In this document: piece by piece, positions 1-5,018 of the stretch
How positions within the stretch are numbered: the stretch's first letter is position 1
Layout: each line of letters begins with the position of its first letter
Origin: Candidatus Nanopelagicales bacterium
GTDB taxonomy: Bacteria > Actinomycetota > Actinomycetes > S36-B12
Reading direction: 5' to 3'
Length of the DNA stretch: 5,124 nucleotides
Assembly (NCBI GenBank): GCA_018399515.1
Contig: JAGYOB010000296.1
Span: 1-5,124 of the forward strand
The notes under the pieces: generated by a model
Seen by the model: only the letters and a program-made list of their open reading frames with translations
Database searches by the model: none
What the model was told of the DNA's origin: nothing
Translations under genes and position numbers: made by a program

Positions 1-411
1 GCTGCCATCGCCATCTGCGCACTCGTACTCCCCGGAGTCTCCGGCTCGTTCCTGCTGCTATCGGTCGGCCTCTACGCCCCGACGATCGCGGCGGTCAACG
101 ACCGCAACCTCACCTACCTCGCCGTATTCGGCCTCGGCGCGGTAATAGGGCTTGCGGTGTTCGTATCGGTGCTGCGCTGGCTGCTCGCCCATCGCCTGCG
201 CGTCACACTCGTGATCATCGGCGGCTTGATGCTGGGATCCCTGCGCGCGCTGTGGCCGTGGCAGGACGACGATCGCGAGCTGCTGGCACCGAGTGGCAAC
301 GTGGCGCTCATCGTCGTGCTCGCGCTCATCAGTGCCGCGGTGGTGCTCATACTCATCGCACTCGAGCGACGCTTCGGCGCCAGCGAAGCCGATGCTGACC
401 TCGTGCGCTAA
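1..411 (+). CDS. DUF368 family membrane protein, C-terminal part (probable polyprenyl-phosphate transporter)
   Basis: The reading frame is open from the first base to TAA at 409-411, so the N-terminus lies outside the window; 136 codons are visible. The product is strongly hydrophobic, with about four membrane segments at visible residues 1-20, 38-60, 65-85 and 100-121, and a short charged tail. The segment LVLPGVSGSFLLL (visible residues 8-20) is the PGxSGS-type signature that I associate with the DUF368 family. Members of this family (PopT) have been reported to flip undecaprenyl phosphate back across the cytoplasmic membrane, which supplies cell-wall synthesis with its lipid carrier. Applying that role here is inference from family membership. 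The stop codon abuts a large inverted repeat, a probable terminator, and the gene converges on pyrE. Confidence 0.85.
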   Translation, partial: AAIAICALVLPGVSGSFLLLSVGLYAPTIAAVNDRNLTYLAVFGLGAVIGLAVFVSVLRWLLAHRLRVTLVIIGGLMLGSLRALWPWQDDDRELLAPSGNVALIVVLALISAAVVLILIALERRFGASEADADLVR

Positions 412-466
412 CTCCGGGTAGTTCTTCGGGTAAGTGTGGCCCGAATCGGGCCTGATCTACCCGGAG
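412..466. terminator. Nested inverted repeats between convergent genes, probable bidirectional terminator
   Basis: The outer arms CTCCGGGTAG (412-421) and CTACCCGGAG (457-466) are perfect 10-bp complements. Inside them lies a second perfect palindrome, GGCCCGA/TCGGGCC (438-444 and 446-452). An alternative pairing, TTCGGG (425-430) with CCCGAA (440-445), is also possible. The element starts directly after the DUF368 stop codon and ends 5 bp before the pyrE stop codon, so it could end transcripts from both sides. No T-tract follows either side, which is common for actinobacterial terminators; termination itself is inferred. Confidence 0.7.
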
Positions 467-471
467 AAGGG

Positions 472-1020
472 CTACAGGCCGAGGTCGGTGAGGGTGTAGG
501 CGGCGCGGTACTCCAGCCCGGCATCCTCAACCGCATCGCGCGCACCACGGTCGACGATCACCGCGACACCGGCGATGTGCGCACCGACCTCGCGCAGCGC
601 ATCGACGGCGGCGAGCACCGACGAGCCGGTCGTGGAGGTGTCCTCGACGGCGAGCACCCGGCGCCCGGAGACATCGGGGCCCTCGATACGCCGCTGCAGG
701 CCGTGCGCCTTGCCCTCCTTGCGCACCACGAACGCATCGAGCACCCGACCGTGGGATGCCGCCGACGCGTGCAGCATGGCGGTTGCGACCGGATCGGCAC
801 CCAGGGTCAAGCCACCGACCGCGTCGAAGGTCCAGTCATCGGTCAAGTCCAGCATCACCCGACCGACCAGCGGAGCAGCAACCGAATCGAGGGTGATCCG
901 GCGCAGGTCGATGTAGTAGTCGGCCTGCGCACCGCTGGACAGGGTGACCGCACCGTGCACGACCGCCTTGTCCAGGATCTCCTCGCGCAGCGCGCTCCAG
1001 GCGGGGGATTCCATCGGCAT
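472..1020 (-). CDS. pyrE: Orotate phosphoribosyltransferase
   Basis: The 182-residue product catalyses orotate + PRPP to orotidine 5'-monophosphate + diphosphate, the fifth step of de novo UMP synthesis, in the cytoplasm. The family signatures are in order: SSGAQADYYIDLRR (residues 28-41), the GGLTLGADPV loop (69-78), RKEGKAHG with the catalytic-loop lysines (100-107), and the PRPP-binding motif VLAVEDTSTTGSS (122-134) with the acidic pair Glu126-Asp127. The length suits a bacterial PyrE and nothing essential looks missing. The ATG at 1020 is preferred over the in-frame ATG at 1014 because it lies exactly 6 nt below a TAGGGT -10 box, which suggests a leaderless mRNA; GGGTGGG just upstream could otherwise act as a weak ribosome site. 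The stop is TAG. The gene is divergent from the 1044 gene and convergent with the DUF368 gene, and no other pyr gene is visible. Confidence 0.97.
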   Translation of the reverse strand: MPMESPAWSALREEILDKAVVHGAVTLSSGAQADYYIDLRRITLDSVAAPLVGRVMLDLTDDWTFDAVGGLTLGADPVATAMLHASAASHGRVLDAFVVRKEGKAHGLQRRIEGPDVSGRRVLAVEDTSTTGSSVLAAVDALREVGAHIAGVAVIVDRGARDAVEDAGLEYRAAYTLTDLGL

Positions 1021-1043
1021 GGGCCCACCCTAGGGTGCGGGAT
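1021..1043. promoter_or_regulatory. Divergent promoter with a shared palindromic -10 element
   Basis: Only 23 bp separate the pyrE start codon (1020, minus) from the ATG at 1044 (plus). The centre is the perfect palindrome ACCCTAGGGT (1027-1036). Read rightwards it contains TAGGGT (1031-1036), 7 nt before the ATG at 1044. Read leftwards it contains TAGGGT (1032-1027), 6 nt before the ATG at 1020. TANNNT is the usual actinobacterial -10 form, and 6-7 nt is the normal distance from -10 to +1, so both transcripts could begin at the A of their start codons. The two hexamers share the central TA step, so one strand's promoter may exclude the other. I see no convincing -35 box on either side. Confidence 0.6.
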
Positions 1044-1490
1044 ATGAACGGGTCCTCGGTGGTGCTGACCAGCGGCCACCCCGACAGCCTCGCCGCTGCC
1101 ATCTGCGACGTAGCAGCCGATGCCGTCGCACTGCCACCTTTCGACGATGACGACACGTGGGTCGCGCGCACCGCGCTGGCGATCACGGCGGCGGTGACCG
1201 AAGGCCGGGTCACACCCCCGATCCTGCTCATCGCATCCGAAGCCCTCGCACGCCACGCGCCGGCTCTGGGTTTCGCCCAGCGGGCGGCTCGGCGTGCCGT
1301 GCGCGGATATGTGCTGATCGATCCGCAGCTGCCGCAAGCCGGTCAGGTCAGTGACTGGCCGGATGCACCGGTCACGGTGGTTCTCACCGATGCCGACGAT
1401 TCGCGAGCACGTGATGCACGCCTGCGCGGCTGGGAGGTCCTCACCGGTGATGCGGCACAACTCGTCGCTGATGTCGCCGCCCGACCCTGA
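1044..1490 (+). CDS. Small hypothetical protein, possibly a shortened alpha/beta hydrolase-fold protein
   Basis: This is a 148-residue protein that I do not recognise with certainty. The alternation of beta-strands and helices resembles a compact alpha/beta hydrolase core: SVVLTSG (5-11), PPILLIASEAL (58-68, where the nucleophile elbow would sit), RGYVLIDPQLP (87-97), PVTVVLTDADD (109-119) and ARLRGWEVL (125-133). The canonical GxSxG elbow is absent; the segment reads IASEA, so Ser65 is displaced or the protein is not a hydrolase. There is no signal peptide or membrane segment, so it is probably cytoplasmic. The ATG at 1044 is chosen because it lies 7 nt below a TAGGGT -10 box; the in-frame GTG at 1035 would overlap that box. 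It is divergent from pyrE and shares its promoter region. The reading frame is convincing; the function is not. Confidence 0.75.
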   Translation: MNGSSVVLTSGHPDSLAAAICDVAADAVALPPFDDDDTWVARTALAITAAVTEGRVTPPILLIASEALARHAPALGFAQRAARRAVRGYVLIDPQLPQAGQVSDWPDAPVTVVLTDADDSRARDARLRGWEVLTGDAAQLVADVAARP

Positions 1491-1501
1491 TCCCCAGCAG
1501 C

Positions 1502-1553
1502 GCGACTCAAATCGTCGGTTAGAGCGCCGATAAGCGACGTTTTCGGTCGCACT
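1502..1553. repeat. Palindromic repeat element, copy 1
   Basis: This is the first of two 52-bp direct copies with a period of 83 bp (second copy 1585-1636); 50 of 52 positions match, and the last 44 bp are identical. Each copy is itself an imperfect palindrome. Here arm 1502-1517 (GCGACTCAAATCGTCG) pairs with arm 1535-1550 (CGACGTTTTCGGTCGC) at 13 of 16 positions, around a 17-nt loop that contains GGTTAGAGCG. G+C is 29 of 52, lower than the flanking genes by eye. It lies 11 bp after the stop codon of the 1044 gene. A REP-like dispersed element or a terminator hairpin are both possible. Confidence 0.85.
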
Positions 1554-1584
1554 GTGAACCTGCGCCGTGGGTGTGAACCTCTAT

Positions 1585-1636
1585 GCGACCCGAATCGTCG
1601 GTTAGAGCGCCGATAAGCGACGTTTTCGGTCGCACT
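1585..1636. repeat. Palindromic repeat element, copy 2
   Basis: This second copy has the same orientation as the one at 1502-1553, from which a 31-bp spacer separates it. Its arms are 1585-1600 (GCGACCCGAATCGTCG) and 1618-1633 (CGACGTTTTCGGTCGC), again pairing at 13 of 16 positions around a 17-nt loop. The only two differences between the copies (1507/1590 T to C and 1509/1592 A to G) fall in the left arm and leave the pairing score unchanged. The element ends 28 bp before the stop codon of the SDR gene on the other strand, so the pair fills most of the convergent gap. Confidence 0.85.
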
Positions 1637-1646
1637 AGTGGTGGGT

Positions 1647-1670
1647 AGTCGCTCAACGAGTCGCTCAACG
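1647..1670. repeat. 12-bp perfect tandem duplication across the SDR stop codon
   Basis: AGTCGCTCAACG occurs at 1647-1658 and again at 1659-1670 without a gap. The second copy contains the SDR stop codon (TGA on the minus strand, 1667-1665). Because 12 bp is four codons, the first copy supplies a second in-frame TGA four codons downstream (1655-1653). This looks like a recent slippage duplication that leaves the SDR protein unchanged. Confidence 0.85.
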
Positions 1671-2423
1671 GGCCGGTCGGCGGCCGGTCGCCCGACGCAC
1701 CACCGCACGCGGCAGATGCCGTGAGGCGACACCGAGACTGCGATACAGCGGGCCGGCGACGCTGATCACCCGACCGCGCTCGACATCGCGCAACGCCTGC
1801 GCCACGACGTCGTCCACGCTCTGCCACATCCAGTCGGGCACCCCACCCATACGCATCCCCGCACGGTCGTGGAACTCGGTGCGGGTGTAGCCCGGGCACA
1901 CCGCGACCGCCCGCACCCCCGTGCCCTCGAGGTCCAGCGCCAGGCCCTCGGTGAACGACGTCACCCACGCCTTCGCTGCCGAATACGTGCCGCCGGGGAT
2001 CCACCCGGCCACGCTGCTGACATTGATGATGCGGCCCTGTCCCCGTTCCACCATCCCCGGCACCGCAGCGTGCGTCAGCCGAAGCACCGCGGTGACGAGC
2101 ACATCGAGCATCGCCTGCTCAGCGGCGAGGTCGCCACCGACGAAGGACTGGGTGAGCCCGAAGCCGGCATTGTTGACCAGCACATCAATAGGCCGACCGG
2201 AATCAGCGAGGCGCTGCTCCACGCGCGCCATTCCCACCCGATCGGATAGGTCCGCGGGAAGAACCTCCACCTCGCGACCGGCTGATCGCCAGCGCTGCGC
2301 GAGTTCCTCAAGCCGCTGCTCATCGCGGGCGACCAGGACCAGATCGTCTCCACGTGCCCCCAACGCCTCGACGAAACCTGCCCCGATCCCGGCTGTCGCT
2401 CCGGTCACCAATGCTCGACCCAT
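1665..2423 (-). CDS. Classical short-chain dehydrogenase/reductase (SDR)
   Basis: The 252-residue product is a cytoplasmic NAD(P)-dependent oxidoreductase of the classical SDR type. It has the cofactor motif TGATAGIG (residues 7-14), VARDEQRL after the second strand (31-38; an Arg in this position usually favours NADP), DLS (58-60), NNAG (84-87), the catalytic serine region NVSSVAG (134-140), the catalytic pair Tyr147 and Lys151 (YSAAK) and CPGYTRT (176-182). The length is typical. The substrate cannot be read from the sequence; closest relatives are often annotated simply as SDR family oxidoreductases. The ATG at 2423 is chosen because the glycine-rich fold starts there and AGGGAG lies 6 nt upstream; the longer open frame to 2666 has no SDR content. 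It is divergent from the protease gene and converges on the 1044 gene. Confidence 0.93.
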   Translation of the reverse strand: MGRALVTGATAGIGAGFVEALGARGDDLVLVARDEQRLEELAQRWRSAGREVEVLPADLSDRVGMARVEQRLADSGRPIDVLVNNAGFGLTQSFVGGDLAAEQAMLDVLVTAVLRLTHAAVPGMVERGQGRIINVSSVAGWIPGGTYSAAKAWVTSFTEGLALDLEGTGVRAVAVCPGYTRTEFHDRAGMRMGGVPDWMWQSVDDVVAQALRDVERGRVISVAGPLYRSLGVASRHLPRAVVRRATGRRPAR

Positions 2424-2429
2424 GACGTG

Positions 2430-2435
2430 CTCCCT
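2430..2435 (-). promoter_or_regulatory. Ribosome binding site of the SDR gene
   Basis: AGGGAG on the minus strand ends 6 nt before the ATG at 2423. It is the clearest Shine-Dalgarno sequence in the window and fixes the SDR start. It contrasts with the neighbouring genes, which lack one. I could not identify a matching -10 box further upstream. Confidence 0.8.
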
Positions 2436-2467
2436 GTCGCTCTCCCGGTCAATTCCCAGCCGCTGGC

Positions 2468-2498
2468 TTCGACTGCACCCGAGCGTCTCACGTACTGT
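2468..2498 (+). promoter_or_regulatory. Probable promoter of the protease gene, leaderless
   Basis: TACTGT (2493-2498) fits the TANNNT -10 form and ends 7 nt before the ATG at 2506, so transcription could start on the start codon. TTCGAC (2468-2473) is a possible -35 box, but its 19-bp spacing is longer than ideal. No good Shine-Dalgarno sequence precedes 2506. The promoter lies in the 82-bp gap shared with the divergent SDR gene. Confidence 0.5.
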
Positions 2499-2505
2499 GC
2501 TGAGC

Positions 2506-3996
2506 ATGCGGATGCGCGGGGTCATGCCGGGACTACTGGCCAGCACCCTGGTCGCCGGACTCCTCAGCGCAGCCGCGACCCCGGCTCTTGCCGATCCGCT
2601 CGTGGGCCCACAGGTCGTCAACGGGCGGCTGGGTGATCCCAGCCAGTTCCCCGCACTGGTCGCCATCGCCGATCGGGGGCGCTACCAGGATGCGGGCCTG
2701 TATGCGGCGCAGGTGTGCGGGGGCAGTGCGGTGACCGCGACGCTGATCATCACCGCAGCGCACTGCGTGGTCGAAGGTAGTCGCACCACCCCGGCTCAGC
2801 AGATCGTCGTCGCGAGCACTCCCTCGGGTGCGCTGACCGATCCTGGCACCCAGGTCGTCGCGGTCGACACCATCACCGTCAATCCCGACTACAACGAGCG
2901 CACCCAGGCCGGTGACATCGCCGTCCTTCGACTGCGCAAACCTCTCGAGGGCATCGAACCGGTGCTGCCCGCGCTGCCAGCCGAGGATGCGCTCCTCACC
3001 CCCGGCGGAGCACCCGCCGCCGTCGCCGGATGGGGTGCCACCACCGCCACTGGACGCAACTTCCCCGACCGATTCCGAGTCGGTGATCTCACGGTGTTCC
3101 CGAAGTCAGCCTGCGGTGGCGGGCGCAGCTACACCATCGATGGCGTGACGTTCTCCGGCTACGGTCCCGGCGACGTCGATCCTGCGGTCATGATCTGCGC
3201 GGAGGGCGTGCGCAATGGCGCCGCCATCGATAGTTGTATCGGTGATTCGGGTGGGCCGCTGATCGCCGGATCCGCTGAGGAACGACGCCTCATCGGCGTG
3301 GTGAGTTGGGGCCCTCAGCGGTGCGCGAGTTCCTACTCCGGTGTCTACACCCGGGTGTCGGCGTTCACCGCGTTCCTGCGTTCACAGGGCGTGCCGTTCG
3401 CATCGACTCCCACCGACGTACCCAACCCTCCGACCATCGTCAACACCTCCGTGTCGGCGACGACGATTCGTGTCAGTGTCGCCCCCGGCGAATTCGGTGC
3501 GGTGCCGACGTCCTACCGCGTCACCGCCCAGGACGCCGCCGGTCGCACCCGAACCTGTCAGATGCGCGCACCCGAGATCGGCTCTTCGCCGGCTCGGTGC
3601 ACGCTGACCAACCTGCGCACCGCACGCCGCTACACCGTCACGGCGATTGCGAGCGCCGGCCCGATCGCCTCCGAGCCTTCCGCACCTGTTTCGGTCAAGC
3701 CCGCCGATCGTCCGCTCCGTCCGCGCATCGACTCCGTCGACGTCGTGCGCGGCGGGATCGCGGTGTTCCGCGTGCAGCGACTGCGAGCGAACGGCTCCCC
3801 GTTCACCAAGAAGCTGGTCGTCTGCGTCCCGGAGAACCGGCGGTCGGGGTTGGCCAAGCGCATGGGGAATATCGGTGCCCGGGGCATCACGACGGTCACC
3901 GGTCTGCGTTCGGGAACCGACTACGTCTGCCGGGCCCGGGTGGCCAACGCCCTGGGAGGGCAACGCTCATCTGTGGTAACCCTGCGCGCCCGCTGA
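2506..3996 (+). CDS. Secreted trypsin-like serine protease (S1 family) with two C-terminal Fn3-like domains
   Basis: The 496-residue product is predicted to be exported and to cleave after Arg or Lys. A signal peptide covers residues 1-29 (basic start, hydrophobic core, ALA before the likely cut at 29/30). The mature protease domain begins at VVNGR (37-41). The catalytic triad is His86 (TAAHC), Asp137 (DIAV) and Ser248 (GDSGG). Asp242, six residues before Ser248, matches Asp189 of trypsin, and SWG (267-269) and Gly279 complete a trypsin-type pocket. Cysteines 71/87, 203/231 and 244/273 match conserved S1 disulphides. Two beta-rich fibronectin type III-like domains follow at about 306-398 and 403-496, probably for binding a substrate or surface. 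The residue before the mature N-terminus is Gln36, so activation is not by trypsin itself. ATG 2506 is chosen from the signal peptide and the -10 box; ATG 2512 and 2524 are alternatives, and the longer open frame to 1921 has no support. Confidence 0.92.
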   Translation: MRMRGVMPGLLASTLVAGLLSAAATPALADPLVGPQVVNGRLGDPSQFPALVAIADRGRYQDAGLYAAQVCGGSAVTATLIITAAHCVVEGSRTTPAQQIVVASTPSGALTDPGTQVVAVDTITVNPDYNERTQAGDIAVLRLRKPLEGIEPVLPALPAEDALLTPGGAPAAVAGWGATTATGRNFPDRFRVGDLTVFPKSACGGGRSYTIDGVTFSGYGPGDVDPAVMICAEGVRNGAAIDSCIGDSGGPLIAGSAEERRLIGVVSWGPQRCASSYSGVYTRVSAFTAFLRSQGVPFASTPTDVPNPPTIVNTSVSATTIRVSVAPGEFGAVPTSYRVTAQDAAGRTRTCQMRAPEIGSSPARCTLTNLRTARRYTVTAIASAGPIASEPSAPVSVKPADRPLRPRIDSVDVVRGGIAVFRVQRLRANGSPFTKKLVVCVPENRRSGLAKRMGNIGARGITTVTGLRSGTDYVCRARVANALGGQRSSVVTLRAR

Positions 3997-4005
3997 TCGC
4001 GCGGG
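3984..4005 (+). terminator. Weak GC-rich hairpin at the protease stop codon
   Basis: CCCGC (3989-3993) can pair with GCGGG (4001-4005), or alternatively GCGCG (3984-3988) with CGCGC (3998-4002), around the TGA stop. The stems are only 5 bp and no T-run follows. It may weaken read-through into the MDR gene, but such short GC pairings are common by chance here. Confidence 0.25.
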
Positions 4006-4007
4006 TC

Positions 4008-4013
4008 TAGGCT
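4008..4013 (+). promoter_or_regulatory. -10 box of the MDR gene, probably leaderless
   Basis: TAGGCT fits the TANNNT form and ends 8 nt before the ATG at 4022. No Shine-Dalgarno sequence lies between. This suggests that the MDR gene has its own start of transcription despite the 25-bp gap to the protease gene. I see no clear -35 box. Confidence 0.5.
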
Positions 4014-4021
4014 GGCCCCTC

Positions 4022-4990
4022 ATGCGAGCCGCCCTGTATCGAAGCCACGGTGCCTCCTCGGTGATCGAGGTGGCCGAGGTCCCCACTCCCGGGCCTGGGC
4101 CCGGCGAGGTGCGCGTGCGACTGACCACGGCCGGGGTGAACCCCACCGACTGGAAACTGCGTGAGAACGGACCTGCCCTGCCCTTCGAGTTCCAGGTGCC
4201 CTGCCACGACGGCGCCGGCGTCGTCGAAGCGGTCGGCTCCGGTGTGGACCCGGCCCGGATCGGCGAGCGGGTGTGGGTCTACCTCGCCGCCCATCAGCGC
4301 CAGTGGGGCACCTGCGCGGAATACACCGTCGTGCCTGCACGCCAGGCGGTCGCCCTGCCCGAGGGCATCGACTTCGATCAGGCCGCCGGGCTCGGCGTCC
4401 CCTATCTGACCGCCCACGCCTGCCTGTTCGCTGACGGACCCATCGACGGCACGACCGTCCTGGTCGCCGGTGGAGCCGGTGCGGTGGGGAACGCGGCGAT
4501 CCAGATCGCGGTGCGTGCCGGAGCCCACGTGATCACCACGGTGAGTTCACCGGCCAAGGCGCAGATCGCCGCGGCCGCCGGTGCCCACGTGATCGTGAAC
4601 TATCGCGAGGATGACCCTGCCGCCGCGATTCGATCGGCCGCTCGAGCTGGAGTCGATCGGATCATCGAGGTCGCACTCGGTGCGAACCTCGATCTCGACC
4701 TCGCTGTCATCGCTGCGCACGGATCGATCGTGACCTACGCCTCCGAGCCGACCGATCCGAGCATCCCCGTGCGCGCGTTGATGACCGCGAACGTGAATCT
4801 GCGGTTCATGATCCTCTACGGGTTCACGCCCGCGATGCTCGCCGACGGCATCACCGATGTCACCGATGGGCTCGCTGAGGGTGGGTATGCGCCACTACCG
4901 CTGACCAGGTTCGATCTCGAGCAGGCAGCCGCAGCGCAGGATGCGGTCCAGGCGAACACAGTGGGCAAGGTCATCATCGATCTGCCCTGA
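4022..4990 (+). CDS. Zinc-free MDR oxidoreductase, NADPH:quinone reductase type
   Basis: The 322-residue product belongs to the medium-chain dehydrogenase/reductase superfamily, quinone oxidoreductase (zeta-crystallin) branch, which uses NADPH to reduce quinones or related enones in the cytoplasm. An N-terminal GroES-like domain includes PGPGEVRVRLTTAGVNPTDW (25-44), CHDGAGVVEAVG (61-72) and GERVWVY (81-87). The Rossmann domain has the AGGAGAVG cofactor motif (149-156), then VITTVSSPAKAQ (170-181), where Ser175-Ser176 and Lys179 in place of an acidic residue favour NADPH. The C-terminus ANTVGKVIIDLP (311-322) is typical. The cysteine ligands of the structural zinc lobe are absent, consistent with the zinc-independent branch. 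The length is normal. The exact substrate is unknown. The ATG at 4022 is supported by the MRAALY start and a -10 box 8 nt upstream. The next gene follows after 28 bp on the same strand. Confidence 0.93.
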   Translation: MRAALYRSHGASSVIEVAEVPTPGPGPGEVRVRLTTAGVNPTDWKLRENGPALPFEFQVPCHDGAGVVEAVGSGVDPARIGERVWVYLAAHQRQWGTCAEYTVVPARQAVALPEGIDFDQAAGLGVPYLTAHACLFADGPIDGTTVLVAGGAGAVGNAAIQIAVRAGAHVITTVSSPAKAQIAAAAGAHVIVNYREDDPAAAIRSAARAGVDRIIEVALGANLDLDLAVIAAHGSIVTYASEPTDPSIPVRALMTANVNLRFMILYGFTPAMLADGITDVTDGLAEGGYAPLPLTRFDLEQAAAAQDAVQANTVGKVIIDLP

Positions 4991-5006
4991 TCTTTTGCGA
5001 CCCTGA

Positions 5007-5018
5007 CAGGATGGACTC
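5007..5018 (+). promoter_or_regulatory. Start signal of the last gene: ribosome site or -10 box
   Basis: AGGA (5008-5011) lies 7 nt before the GTG at 5019 and is a usable Shine-Dalgarno sequence. The same bases form CAGGAT (5007-5012), one mismatch from a TANNNT -10 box, 6 nt before the GTG. The sequence alone does not decide between co-transcription with the MDR gene and a leaderless start. Confidence 0.45.

Noticed and set aside
436..1047. 203-codon open frame on the plus strand across pyrE
   Set aside because: It lies antisense to a clear PyrE, has no recognisable domains, and long antisense frames are expected in GC-rich DNA.
1510..1553. tRNA gene or pseudo-tRNA
   Set aside because: Only a D-arm-like stretch is present; there is no acceptor stem, T-arm sequence or CCA end, so no tRNA was annotated.
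1502..1636. CRISPR array or phage attachment sites
   Set aside because: There are only two repeats with a 31-bp spacer, no third unit and no cas genes; no integrase or inserted DNA lies between the copies.
1921..2505. N-terminal extension of the protease frame upstream of 2506
   Set aside because: It is antisense to the SDR gene, its translation is low-complexity Ser/Arg/Pro-rich, and it would bury the signal peptide in the middle of the protein.
2424..2666. N-terminal extension of the SDR frame
   Set aside because: The SDR fold begins at MGRALVTGATAGIG (2423) with a ribosome site just upstream; the extension overlaps the protease signal peptide region on the other strand.
3382..3963. 193-codon minus-strand frame under the protease tail
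   Set aside because: No known motif and fully antisense to the protease; composition matches a shadow frame.
4007..4528. 173-codon minus-strand frame under the MDR gene
   Set aside because: It is antisense to a well-supported oxidoreductase and shows no domain signature.
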